From NCBI GenBank assembly GCA_030427885.1, contig JAUICM010000006.1, positions 62,001 through 126,000 on the forward strand: a DNA stretch of 64,000 nucleotides, in the 5' to 3' direction. Made by a program: the position numbers and the translations under genes. This DNA is from Rhodothermia bacterium (GTDB lineage: Bacteria > Bacteroidota > Rhodothermia > Balneolales > Balneolaceae). Of the stretch, positions 43,581-51,424 are shown piece after piece; positions within the stretch are counted from its first letter, which is position 1, and each line of letters opens with the position of its first letter. The notes under the pieces are model-generated. The model saw only the letters and a program-made list of their open reading frames with translations. It was not told the DNA's origin and did not search any database.

Positions 43581-44767
43581 ATTTCAATCCGTTTATCTTT
43601 CCACTGTAATTCAACAGGAGCTTTTTCAGTAAACGATCCGGCTTGACGTATCCATTTTCCATCCTGCCACACTCGTACAAATCCTTTTTCCAGTGGCTCA
43701 TTCGGATCTTGTTTATCGAGCCGGTGCAGTAGGGAAGTGAGAGCTGTTCTCCTTTCATTGATCTGAAGAGAGGTTCTATGCGAGATCCGGTCCTTCATAT
43801 TTTTAATATTAGCGCGCGCCTGTGCCATCTTTTGCTGCACTGCGAGCAGGGCGTGGGAACGGGCCAATGCTCCTACCCGGTCTTTATAGTATTGAACCAT
43901 GCCCTTGGTATTTAATTCAACTCTACGGTACAGGTCTTCCAGATTCATTCGCACTTCATTGATATCAGGAGTTGCAAGAACAGCTGCCTGGGTAGGTGTT
44001 GCAGCTCTAAGGTCTGCAACGAAATCAGATATGGAGAAATCGACCTCATGTCCCACAGCGCTGATTAAAGGTAACTCACATTCAAAAACAGCTCGTGCAA
44101 CGGCTTCCTCATTAAAAGGCCAAAGATCCTCCAGGGAACCACCTCCGCGACTTATGATCACCAGATCAACATTCTTTTCTCTGGAGAAATATTCGATCCC
44201 TTTAACGATCTCGGGGGCTGCATTGATACCCTGAACACTTGCATGGTATAATTTCACCTTGGCTAATGGCCATCGTTTCTCCAGAGTAGATCGTATATCC
44301 TGAAATGCTGCAGTAGTTTTGGAGGTAACAACCCCTATAGTCTGAGGGAATTTTGGAAGGGCGCGTTTGTGAATATCCTCAAACAAGCCTTCTGCTTTTA
44401 ATTTTGCCTTCAGTTCCTCAAAAGCTTGTTGCAATTTACCGATCCCTGCTTGTTGAACCAGAGTCACAATCATTTGATAACGCCCATGAGGTGCATATAC
44501 CTGGATATCGCCTCCAACCACGATCTGCTGTCCGTCGGTAAGTTGAATGCCCAATCTCTGAGCTGTACTACGCCAGATCACGCAGGGAAGCTGCGCTCCG
44601 GAGTCTTTGAGGGTAAAATAAATATGTCCGTTTGCACTCTGTTTTACATTACTTGCTTCTCCTTCAACAAGGATATCCATGAAGTTCTTTTCCAGCAGAC
44701 TTTTGATCTGGTCGGTCAGCTGGGTCACTGTTGGGATATCAAAAAGAAACGGAATTTGTTCGGCCAT
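43577..44767 (-). CDS. xseA: Exodeoxyribonuclease VII large subunit
   Basis: 396 aa from ATG 44767; an upstream frame to 44869 adds a hydrophobic stretch not expected for this enzyme. The OB-fold domain (LVEGEASNVKQSANGHIYFTL) is followed by the catalytic domain (GVVTSKTTAAFQDI, DLVIISRGGGSLEDLWPFNEE, SAVGHEVDFSI), a coiled-coil, and the C-terminal tail with EKGFVRVW. With XseB it degrades single-stranded DNA. No xseB lies next to it, which is unlike many genomes; the flavoenzyme gene follows instead. Confidence 0.92.
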   Translation of the reverse strand: MAEQIPFLFDIPTVTQLTDQIKSLLEKNFMDILVEGEASNVKQSANGHIYFTLKDSGAQLPCVIWRSTAQRLGIQLTDGQQIVVGGDIQVYAPHGRYQMIVTLVQQAGIGKLQQAFEELKAKLKAEGLFEDIHKRALPKFPQTIGVVTSKTTAAFQDIRSTLEKRWPLAKVKLYHASVQGINAAPEIVKGIEYFSREKNVDLVIISRGGGSLEDLWPFNEEAVARAVFECELPLISAVGHEVDFSISDFVADLRAATPTQAAVLATPDINEVRMNLEDLYRRVELNTKGMVQYYKDRVGALARSHALLAVQQKMAQARANIKNMKDRISHRTSLQINERRTALTSLLHRLDKQDPNEPLEKGFVRVWQDGKWIRQAGSFTEKAPVELQWKDKRIEI

Positions 44768-44832
44768 AAATGAGATTGGATTTCGGGCAATGATAGGGAT
44801 AATTTCACACCGATTCAGAACCAAAAGAAGAC

Positions 44833-45276
44833 ATGACCCGAGAAGAAGCACAGGAATACATTTATACAAATATCCCCGTTACCAAAGCTATGGGAATGAC
44901 CATTAAAGAATTGTCAAGAAAGTCGGTTGTTTTAGGGGCACCTATCATGGCAAATATCAATCACCGAGGATCTGCTTTTGGTGGTAGTATCGACAGCCTG
45001 TTTCTGACCACAGGCTGGGCTTTCATTCGTTTTCTGATCGATCATTATACCCCAACTCCTATCATAGTAGGAAGCAGAGGAGAAACCAATTTTCAGAAAC
45101 CGGTGCTCGATGATTTTGAAGCCAGATTGGAAATACCATCAGACGCTGATGTAGACTTGTTCCTGAATACCTTTGAAAGATTCGGACGGGCACGCATGTC
45201 ATTGAGTGCAACCATCACTCAAAACGAGCAGCTTTGCGCCAGCTTCACCGGTGATTATGTGGTGGTGAAGGGGTGA
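44833..45276 (+). CDS. YiiD-type thioesterase-domain protein
   Basis: 147 aa hot-dog-fold thioesterase of the YiiD C-terminal family. INHRGSAFGGSIDSL is the active-site segment, and GSRGETNFQKPVLDDFEA follows. It probably hydrolyses an acyl-CoA or acyl-ACP. It is divergent from xseA with 65 bases between the starts. The stop codon TGA (GGGGTGA) is the first part of a repeat shared with the CDF transporter gene at 47911-47960, where the upstream gene ends the same way. Confidence 0.75.
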   Translation: MTREEAQEYIYTNIPVTKAMGMTIKELSRKSVVLGAPIMANINHRGSAFGGSIDSLFLTTGWAFIRFLIDHYTPTPIIVGSRGETNFQKPVLDDFEARLEIPSDADVDLFLNTFERFGRARMSLSATITQNEQLCASFTGDYVVVKG

Positions 45277-45329
45277 GTTTGTAAGGAATTGGTTGCCGGG
45301 TGGTCTTACATGGTAGAAGCCACAAATTA

Positions 45330-45355
45330 GCGAAGACCTGAAGGACTTCGCTTGC
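45330..45355. repeat. Left REP palindrome of the RAYT element
   Basis: GCGAAGACCTGAAGGACTTC then GCTTGC. The stem GCGAAG(a/t)CC...GG(a)CTTCGC forms a hairpin. The reverse complement of the right palindrome matches it at 25 of 26 positions. Confidence 0.8.
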
Positions 45356-45367
45356 CAATGAGTAATT

Positions 45368-45796
45368 ATGCCCAAGACATTATCCATAGTATGGATTCAC
45401 GTAATATGGAGTACCAAGAATAGAGAACCTCTTCTTGTGAAATCAATTCGGTACGATCTGTTTAATTATTTGAAATCATATTCTGAACAAAACGGAATTT
45501 TATTAGACACTGTGAATGGTGTTGAAGATCATGTTCATCTGCTTTTGAGGTTGAAACCAATTCAATCTATATCGGAAGTCATGAATAGTTTGAAAGGAGC
45601 TTCTTCACGATGGGTTAACCTTGTGGGAGAATTTGAAGGTCAGTTTAAATGGCAGAATGGATATGGTGTATTTTCAGTCGGCGAGGAGCATATCAAAAAA
45701 GTAAGATCCTACATATATGATCAGGAAATGCACCATAAGTCAGAAGATTACAGATCAGAAATAATGCGTATTTCTAAATCCAGTTCTTTGCCATAA
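45368..45796 (+). CDS. REP-associated tyrosine transposase (IS200-like)
   Basis: 142 aa Y1-family HUH transposase. The two-histidine motif is HVH (residues 55-57) in GVEDHVHLLL, and the catalytic Tyr is probably Tyr115 in RSYIYDQEMHH, the Y-I-x-x-Q-E-x-H-H pattern of RAYTs. The frame is intact and full length. Such enzymes cut and join single-stranded DNA at REP palindromes and are often kept as single-copy chromosomal genes. It is bracketed by near-identical inverted palindromes that are its probable substrates. Confidence 0.88.
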   Translation: MPKTLSIVWIHVIWSTKNREPLLVKSIRYDLFNYLKSYSEQNGILLDTVNGVEDHVHLLLRLKPIQSISEVMNSLKGASSRWVNLVGEFEGQFKWQNGYGVFSVGEEHIKKVRSYIYDQEMHHKSEDYRSEIMRISKSSSLP

Positions 45797-45822
45797 GCAA
45801 GCGAAGCCCTTCAGGTCTTCGC
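45797..45822. repeat. Right REP palindrome of the RAYT element
   Basis: GCAAGCGAAGCCCTTCAGGT then CTTCGC, the inverse of the left palindrome with a single base difference. It starts at the base after the transposase stop codon. Confidence 0.8.
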
Positions 45823-45841
45823 GGGAAAGTTAATATCAAAC

Positions 45842-46165
45842 TCACGAAACCACCGGCCGTACAATAATTTCGAAGTAATTTAGCAGAGGACATGTTTTTG
45901 ACAGGAAGATGGCATCGTCAAGATCTTTTGCGGCAATGATGGTGTATCCGAGTATGATCTCTTTGTCTTCGATGAATGGCCCGTCCATATGTACAGTATG
46001 ATGATCAATGATATGAGCTCCGACATTCTCGAGTCTTTGAGAATCGATATGCTGATCACCCAATTTTTTTACCCAGTTCAAATGCAGCTGCAATCGTTCT
46101 TTAAGTGCCTCATCCGAAGTATCTACCCCTACCTGACCCCGGAAAACCAACATATAGTTTTTCAT
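45842..46165 (-). CDS. YCII-related domain protein
   Basis: 107 aa, small soluble protein beginning KNYMLVFRG with FIEDKEIILGYTIIAAKDLDDA in the second half, the pattern of YCII-related proteins (dimeric alpha+beta barrel fold). Such proteins have been linked to sigma-factor genes or chlorocatechol-type chemistry, but most are uncharacterised. It starts directly after the stop of the DUF2461 gene (TAAATG), so the two are co-translated. Confidence 0.75.
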   Translation of the reverse strand: MKNYMLVFRGQVGVDTSDEALKERLQLHLNWVKKLGDQHIDSQRLENVGAHIIDHHTVHMDGPFIEDKEIILGYTIIAAKDLDDAIFLSKTCPLLNYFEIIVRPVVS

Positions 46166-46822
46166 TTAAAATGCGTTCGTTAAAAATGAGTGAAGCGGCT
46201 GCACAGCTTTATAATATTGCATCAGTCTGGCTGCCTGATTCGACTCATTAATAAAATCAGAAGTTGGCACTTTTGCCATAGCATAGAACTGTTTGTTAAG
46301 GATATAGGAAGTTTTCTCTATAACAGGCTGGAAATCAGGCTCAATTCGCTTGTTTTGATCCCCCTGAAGCTGCCCAAATTTTGAAACGAAATCCTTTTCA
46401 GTGATGATATTCAGGAATTCGTCGGTATTTGATGCAATCAATAAACGCACATTTCTGAGCGCGTCTTTACTAAGCTGATAGAGACCTCCGCCCATATGAA
46501 CGTAATCGGCACCGATACCCAGATAAAAGCCGGGTAACTCCGATTTTTTACCCCCGGGTGAGAGCCCTGATTTCATCATCAGGTTATATGGAGTTTTATC
46601 AGCGGAGAATCGAATATCTCGATTGATACGAAAAAGAGATTTTTTGGCATCGGGAAGAATGGAAGGCTCTATTTCCATCAATCCCGGAATAACTGAATCC
46701 ACCAATTGGATGAATGGTTTCCTTACCTCATCTTCGTAATCCTTGCGATGTTTGTCGAACCATTCTTTGTTGTTATTCTGTTCCAGTGCTTTGAAAAAGT
46801 CGATATAGTTTTGTGTGATCAT
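46166..46822 (-). CDS. DUF2461 (TIGR02453) family protein
   Basis: 218 aa soluble protein with the family features FFKALEQNNNKEWFDKHRKDYE, RINRDIRFSADKTPYN and GGGLYQLSKDALRNVR. The function of this widespread family is not established. It is upstream of the YCII-like gene in a two-gene operon and divergent from the CDF transporter gene with 108 bases between starts. Confidence 0.85.
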   Translation of the reverse strand: MITQNYIDFFKALEQNNNKEWFDKHRKDYEDEVRKPFIQLVDSVIPGLMEIEPSILPDAKKSLFRINRDIRFSADKTPYNLMMKSGLSPGGKKSELPGFYLGIGADYVHMGGGLYQLSKDALRNVRLLIASNTDEFLNIITEKDFVSKFGQLQGDQNKRIEPDFQPVIEKTSYILNKQFYAMAKVPTSDFINESNQAARLMQYYKAVQPLHSFLTNAF

Positions 46823-46930
46823 ATATTTGAATTGATACCTGATTAACCTAATGACAGTAAATTGAACCCAAAAGGGACATCTAATTAAAGAAAAGTGTGA
46901 ATCTTATGGAATAGGTGTAACTTTTATCCA

Positions 46931-47917
46931 ATGAGTGCCCCCAAAGAAAATATCAGAGTACAGAAGTTCATAGTGTCTATTGCTGTGATCCTTTTTGTGA
47001 TCAAGGTGGTAGCCTGGTATCTCACCCAGTCAGTTGCCATTCTCACTGACGCTTTAGAGAGTATCGTTAATGTGCTCAGCGGTTTTATTGGCCTGGTAAG
47101 TCTGGTTATTGCAGCTCGCCCGAGAGATAAAAGTCATCCCTATGGACACGGAAAGGTGGAGTTCATATCGGCCGGAATAGAAGGTTCACTCATAACGGTA
47201 GCCGGACTTTTCATTATTTACAAAGCAGTTTTGAGTTTCCTTGATCCTCCTGATCTGCAACAGCTGGACTGGGGTATAGCGCTGGTAAGTTTTTCGGCAG
47301 TAGTGAATTTCGGATTCGGGAGCTGGGCCTACAAAACAGGTAAGAAAAATAACTCATTGGCGCTGCAAGCAAGCGGCCGGCATCTGCAAACCGATACCTA
47401 TACCACAATTGGTATTATTGCAGGCCTGTTTTTGATCGAGTTTACGGGTATGATCTGGCTTGATGGAGCCGTGGCGATCATGTTTGCACTGCTGATCATA
47501 AAAATGGGGTATAAGATACTGAGGCATGCCATTGCTGGTATTATGGATGAATCTGACCAAAAACTTCTCAAGGAAATGGTGGATTATCTTCAGGCTAACA
47601 GGGATATAAACTGGGTGGACCTACACAATTTCAGGATCGTGAAGTACGGGAGCGTTCTACATATTGATTGTCACCTGACCCTGCCATGGTACTTCACCGT
47701 AAAAAAAGGTCATGACGAAACGGATAAACTCCATGATCTGATCCTTGAAAAATTCGGAGAGCGGATTGAGTTGAACATCCATACGGATTACTGCCATGAA
47801 TTCTCTTGTCCAATCTGCCAGAAAGAAGATTGTGATGTTCGCAAAGCTCCGTACCAGGAACGGGTACAATGGACGGTCGAGAATGTGGTTTCGAAGGAGA
47901 AACACAGGTTGGGGTGA
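46931..47917 (+). CDS. CDF-family cation efflux protein with Cys-rich tail
   Basis: 328 aa. About five or six membrane segments in the first 210 residues with SVAILTDALESIVNV, HPYGHGKVEFISA and DTYTTIGIIAG, which carry the acidic metal-site residues of cation diffusion facilitators. A cytosolic domain follows. The tail contains a C-H-x3-C-x2-C-x4-C cluster (YCHEFSCPICQKEDC), which is not a standard CDF feature and could bind metal. It probably exports Zn, Fe or a similar divalent cation in exchange for protons. The stop lies in a RAYT-type repeat. Confidence 0.85.
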   Translation: MSAPKENIRVQKFIVSIAVILFVIKVVAWYLTQSVAILTDALESIVNVLSGFIGLVSLVIAARPRDKSHPYGHGKVEFISAGIEGSLITVAGLFIIYKAVLSFLDPPDLQQLDWGIALVSFSAVVNFGFGSWAYKTGKKNNSLALQASGRHLQTDTYTTIGIIAGLFLIEFTGMIWLDGAVAIMFALLIIKMGYKILRHAIAGIMDESDQKLLKEMVDYLQANRDINWVDLHNFRIVKYGSVLHIDCHLTLPWYFTVKKGHDETDKLHDLILEKFGERIELNIHTDYCHEFSCPICQKEDCDVRKAPYQERVQWTVENVVSKEKHRLG

Positions 47918-48057
47918 ATTTGTAAGGAATTGGTGGTTGGGTGGTCTTACCTAAGACAATTGCAATTAGCGAAGGAATGAATCCTAAAATAGCGAAGACT
48001 TCAGGTCTTCTCAGTAGGAAGAATCAGGTTTCCTAGCGAAGGCATTCAGACCTTCGC
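47911..48057. repeat. Partial RAYT-type repeat without transposase
   Basis: Begins GGGGTGAATTTGTAAGGAAT and GGTGGTCTTAC like the left end of the RAYT element at 45271. Palindromes follow at 47991-48012 (GAAGACTTCAGGTCTTC) and 48036-48057 (GCGAAGGCATTCAGACCTTC then GC). No transposase gene is inside, so it is a non-autonomous unit or a relic. Confidence 0.7.
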
Positions 48058-48146
48058 ATAAAAGGGATAGATTATTATTTTCCCGTCAATTCAATCCGGT
48101 AAAAACCCTATATTTGCTGCCGAATTGTAATTTTATTGAATAACAC

Positions 48147-49427
48147 ATGCTCCTCAAAAATCTGCGTCCTGTTAGCAAATCCCACAAAGGTGATGAAACC
48201 ACCGATATCAGAATTTCAGACGGAATCATTAAAAAGATCGGAAGCGGCTTATCAGCTGAGAAAGGGGAAGAAAGTCACGATTTTAAAGGCGCGTATGTCA
48301 GTCCGGGTTGGATGGATATGCATGTGCATCTGAGGGAACCTGGTTTCGAGCATAAAGAGACTATCAAAAGCGGTTGTGCAGCAGCAGCATTCGGAGGATT
48401 TACTGCCGTAGCCTGTATGCCTAATACAAAGCCAGCCACACATACCCGTGATGTGGTTGAATTCATAATAAAGAAATCAGAAAGTACGCCGGTTCATGTT
48501 CACCCGATAGGTTGTGTGACAAAAGACCGAAAAGGGGAATCCATTGCAGAAATGGGAGATATGAAAGATGGTGGAGCAGTTGCATTCAGTGATGATGGGG
48601 ATCCGGTGTATGATTCTCAGGTGATGCGCGTAGCATTGGAATATTCATCCATGTTGGGAGTGCCTATCATCAATCATGAGGAAGATCTGGAGTTATCACG
48701 TCCGGGCCATATGAACGAAGGACGCGTTTCTACCCGTCTGGGTCTGGATGGAACACCCGGCATCGCTGAAGAAGTAATGATAGCACGGGATATACTTCTG
48801 GCCGAATACACAGGCGGACATGTGCATGTTGCTCATATCAGTACCCGAAGAGGAATGGAACTGGTAAGAGAGGGGAAAGCACGTGGAATTAAAGTGACCA
48901 CGGAAGTTTGTCCTCACCACTTTGACTTGACTGATGACGAGATCGAACGCACCAAGTTCAATACCAATTTTAAGATGCACCCGCCACTCAGAACACAGGA
49001 TGATGTGGATGCCATGATAGAAGGATTGGTGGACGGAACCATCGATGCGATCTGTACGGACCACGCTCCCCATGCTATCGAAGAAAAGGAAGTGGAATTC
49101 ATTTATGCACCAAATGGTATTCTTGGTCTTGAGACCGCCTGGGCAATCAGCAACATGAGATTATTCAAAACCAAAAAGCTGGATCTTCAGCAATTGGTGG
49201 AAAAGTTGAGTGACAACCCAAGAAGCATTCTGAATCTGGATGAGCTCAAACTGGAAGAAGGAGCCTTAGCCAATCTTACCTTCTTCAACACCGATGAAGA
49301 ATGGACCTTTGATCTGAAGAACGTTCGTTCGAAATCCAAGAACTCTCCATATCTGGACCAGAAGTTAACAGGTAGAGCAGTGGGTATCTTTAACAAGGGG
49401 CAGTTGGTGCTTAACGAGTTGAAGTAA
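48147..49427 (+). CDS. pyrC: Dihydroorotase (multifunctional type)
   Basis: 426 aa class I-type dihydroorotase of pyrimidine synthesis, interconverting carbamoyl-aspartate and dihydroorotate. Metal-binding motif DMHVHLREPG, then AFGGFTAVACMPNT, substrate and metal residues in NHEEDLELS and HVAHISTRRG, and the catalytic Asp in CTDHAPHA. The frame is complete. The region upstream contains the RAYT-type repeat; no PyrR leader was recognised. Confidence 0.92.
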   Translation: MLLKNLRPVSKSHKGDETTDIRISDGIIKKIGSGLSAEKGEESHDFKGAYVSPGWMDMHVHLREPGFEHKETIKSGCAAAAFGGFTAVACMPNTKPATHTRDVVEFIIKKSESTPVHVHPIGCVTKDRKGESIAEMGDMKDGGAVAFSDDGDPVYDSQVMRVALEYSSMLGVPIINHEEDLELSRPGHMNEGRVSTRLGLDGTPGIAEEVMIARDILLAEYTGGHVHVAHISTRRGMELVREGKARGIKVTTEVCPHHFDLTDDEIERTKFNTNFKMHPPLRTQDDVDAMIEGLVDGTIDAICTDHAPHAIEEKEVEFIYAPNGILGLETAWAISNMRLFKTKKLDLQQLVEKLSDNPRSILNLDELKLEEGALANLTFFNTDEEWTFDLKNVRSKSKNSPYLDQKLTGRAVGIFNKGQLVLNELK

Positions 49428-49433
49428 CATCTA

Positions 49434-49507
49434 AGTCATCCTGAGCGGTAGCGAAGGACTTTATCGTTGAACCGGCAAGGTCCTTCGGAAGTATCCTCAG
49501 GATGACT
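49434..49507. repeat. Palindromic repeat family 2, short copy
   Basis: 74 bp with a perfect 11-bp end repeat AGTCATCCTGA/TCAGGATGACT and an inner CGAAGGACTTT/AAGGTCCTTCG pair with one mismatch. It starts 7 bases after the pyrC stop and ends 23 bases before tsaB. Confidence 0.8.
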
Positions 49508-49530
49508 TTGTAAATGATTATGAAGTCAAA

Positions 49531-50196
49531 ATGATTCTAGCCTTCGAAACGTCAACCCAGGTTTGTTCGGTTTCCTTTCAGGATTCTGAAGGTGAGATCC
49601 ATGAAAAGAGGATCGTGGGGAGAAGCGTTCATTCCGATCACTTGTTCCTTTTCACCAAAGCACTTATGGAAGAGCACGACTTTAAGATCGCGGATCTTGA
49701 TGCTGTTATCGTAAGTAACGGGCCTGGTTCCTATACAGGACTCAGAATTGCAGCAAGTGCCATCAAGGGTTTATTATTTGGAACGGATGTCCCATTATAT
49801 GCGGCCAATACGCTGGCATCTTTTGCAATGGAACCGGAATCATCACCAGACCAAACTATTCATGCCATTATTGATGCCAGAAGGACGCATGTGTATCACC
49901 AGTCTTTTTTGTTTGATGGGGAACTGAATTCTACTTCAGAGGCAGCCGTGGTTGAAATCACTGATTTATATAAAAAGGTGAAAAAGGGAGATATCATCAT
50001 TGGAACAGGTTTGGAGCGATTAGATAAAGAGCTGCTGGATGAAGTAAATTCATTTGATATCGATCGTGTTACCGCGAACTCTTTGATCAAACTATTTACA
50101 CTTCCAAATGCTGAGGAGTTTTGCGATAAGACTTCAGCAGAGGAACTTGATCCATTTTACCTGACGAGTAATCAGGTTAATAATACACCAGGATAA
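49531..50196 (+). CDS. tsaB: tRNA threonylcarbamoyladenosine biosynthesis protein TsaB
   Basis: 221 aa ASKHA-fold protein starting ILAFETSTQVCSVSFQ, with SVHSDHLFLFTKALMEE and VSNGPGSYTGLRIAASAIKG, the signature of TsaB. It works with TsaD and TsaE to make t6A37 in ANN-decoding tRNAs. The protein is near the usual 220-235 aa. Confidence 0.92.
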   Translation: MILAFETSTQVCSVSFQDSEGEIHEKRIVGRSVHSDHLFLFTKALMEEHDFKIADLDAVIVSNGPGSYTGLRIAASAIKGLLFGTDVPLYAANTLASFAMEPESSPDQTIHAIIDARRTHVYHQSFLFDGELNSTSEAAVVEITDLYKKVKKGDIIIGTGLERLDKELLDEVNSFDIDRVTANSLIKLFTLPNAEEFCDKTSAEELDPFYLTSNQVNNTPG

Positions 50197-50210
50197 ATGC
50201 TAAGTACAAA

Positions 50211-50377
50211 AAGTCCTCCCTTGATGAGCCTGTGCTGAACTTGATTCAGTAAGGTGCGGTTTTTCGCTTGCGAAAAAAGCGGAGGGTGTATGTGAAGGCA
50301 GGGGCGTTGATACAATCCCAACACCCCTCACAACATCGTTTGGACAACGATGCTGATCTCCCCTCAAAGGGATACTT
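50211..50377. repeat. Palindromic repeat family 1, copy C (with nested insertion)
   Basis: 167 bp, same orientation. The left arm AAGTCCTCCCTTGA is interrupted by about 28 bases containing GTGCTGAACTTGATTCAGTA, a family-2-like palindrome. Hairpin 1 is TTTTTCGC/GCGAAAAA and hairpin 2 CATCGTT/AACGATG; the right end is CTCCCCTCAAAGGGATACTT. It fills most of the 299-base gap between tsaB and accD; nothing else was seen there. Confidence 0.8.
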
Positions 50378-50495
50378 TAAAAATTCAAAAGTACCATAAG
50401 AAACAAACTGGGTATAAATTCATTTAAACCTGAAACTCATTCAGAATTAAGACAAAGAATCTTTATTTTTACTCAAAATTCGAAATACGGAGTTT

Positions 50496-51341
50496 ATGTC
50501 CTGGTTTAAAAGAAAAGACGAAAATATTCAGACCGCCCAGAAAAAGGAAATGCCTGAAGGTGTTTGGGTCAAAGTTCCAACTACAGGAGAAACCATTCAT
50601 AAGCGGGAGCTTGAAGATAACCTGTATGTTGATCCATTAAGCGGATACCACTTCAGAGTGGGTATCAAACAATATTTTGAGATCATTTTTGATAAAGGGA
50701 AGCACAAGAAGCTTGGTGAAGATATTCTTTCCGCTGACCCTCTTGAGTTCACTGATCGTAAAAAATACAGCGACCGTATTATCGATACTCAGAAGAAATC
50801 CGGTTTAACGGATGCAGCCAGTGTGGGCGTGGGTAAAATGAACGGTCTCGATATTGTTGTAGGCTGTATGGATTTCGGTTTTATCGGTGGAAGTATGGGT
50901 TCTGTTGTGGGAGAACGATTTGGTATTGCCATCGACTACGCATTAGAGCATAAGATTCCGCTTATACTGATCTCACAGACGGGTGGAGCCAGAATGCAGG
51001 AGAGCGTGTTGAGCCTCATGCAAATGGCAAAAACTTCAGCAAAACTGGCCCGACTTGATGAAGCAGGAATACCATATATCTCGTATCTCACAGATCCTAG
51101 TACCGGGGGTGTTACAGCAAGTTTTGCTATGTTGGGTGATATCAATATTGCCGAGCCCGGAGCTTTAATAGGTTTCGCAGGACCACGGGTAATACGTCAG
51201 ACTATAGGGCGCGACCTTCCAGAAGGGTTCCAAACGGCTGAATACCTGCTGGAGCATGGTTTCCTTGATTTTATCGTTCCAAGGACTGAGATGAAGGAAA
51301 AGCTGACCCAGTTCCTTAAAATCATTCTTCACAAGAAATAA
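50496..51341 (+). CDS. accD: Acetyl-CoA carboxylase carboxyltransferase subunit beta, zinc ribbon lost
   Basis: 281 aa beta subunit of the carboxyltransferase that transfers CO2 from biotin to acetyl-CoA in fatty-acid synthesis. The crotonase-like core is complete: GLDIVVGCMDFGFIGGSMGSVVGE, SQTGGARMQE, DPSTGGVTASFA, FAGPRVIRQT. The N-terminal zinc ribbon aligns (VWVKVPTTGETIHKRELE then LYVDPLSGYHFRV), but the four cysteines of the Escherichia coli protein are replaced by Val, Thr, Asp and Ser. The subunit therefore cannot bind zinc in the standard way. accA is not in the window. Confidence 0.92.
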   Translation: MSWFKRKDENIQTAQKKEMPEGVWVKVPTTGETIHKRELEDNLYVDPLSGYHFRVGIKQYFEIIFDKGKHKKLGEDILSADPLEFTDRKKYSDRIIDTQKKSGLTDAASVGVGKMNGLDIVVGCMDFGFIGGSMGSVVGERFGIAIDYALEHKIPLILISQTGGARMQESVLSLMQMAKTSAKLARLDEAGIPYISYLTDPSTGGVTASFAMLGDINIAEPGALIGFAGPRVIRQTIGRDLPEGFQTAEYLLEHGFLDFIVPRTEMKEKLTQFLKIILHKK

Positions 51342-51424
51342 AAGCTTTCCTTAATAGAAATTTCTGAACGTTATTAGTTTTTGGTTATTAGTAATCCCAT
51401 TAACTAATAACCAATAATAACAAC

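Larger units (their letters stand above)
45271..45822 (+). mobile_element. REP/RAYT element with flanking inverted palindromes
   Basis: The left part begins at GGGGTGA and the sequence TTTGTAAGGAATTGGT, followed by the palindrome at 45330-45355. The transposase gene follows, and a palindrome at 45797-45822 closes the element. The left and right palindromes are inverted copies of each other differing at one base over 26. A partial copy lies at 47911-48057. This is the layout of REP-associated tyrosine transposase units. Confidence 0.75.

Noticed and set aside
44768-44869. N-terminal extension of XseA with a hydrophobic stretch
   Set aside because: XseA is cytosolic and its OB-fold starts right after Met at 44767. 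The extension would also overlap the divergent thioesterase gene.
49434-49507. Intrinsic terminator after pyrC
   Set aside because: The hairpin has no T-run and its ends match the family-2 repeat exactly, so it is better described as a repeat.
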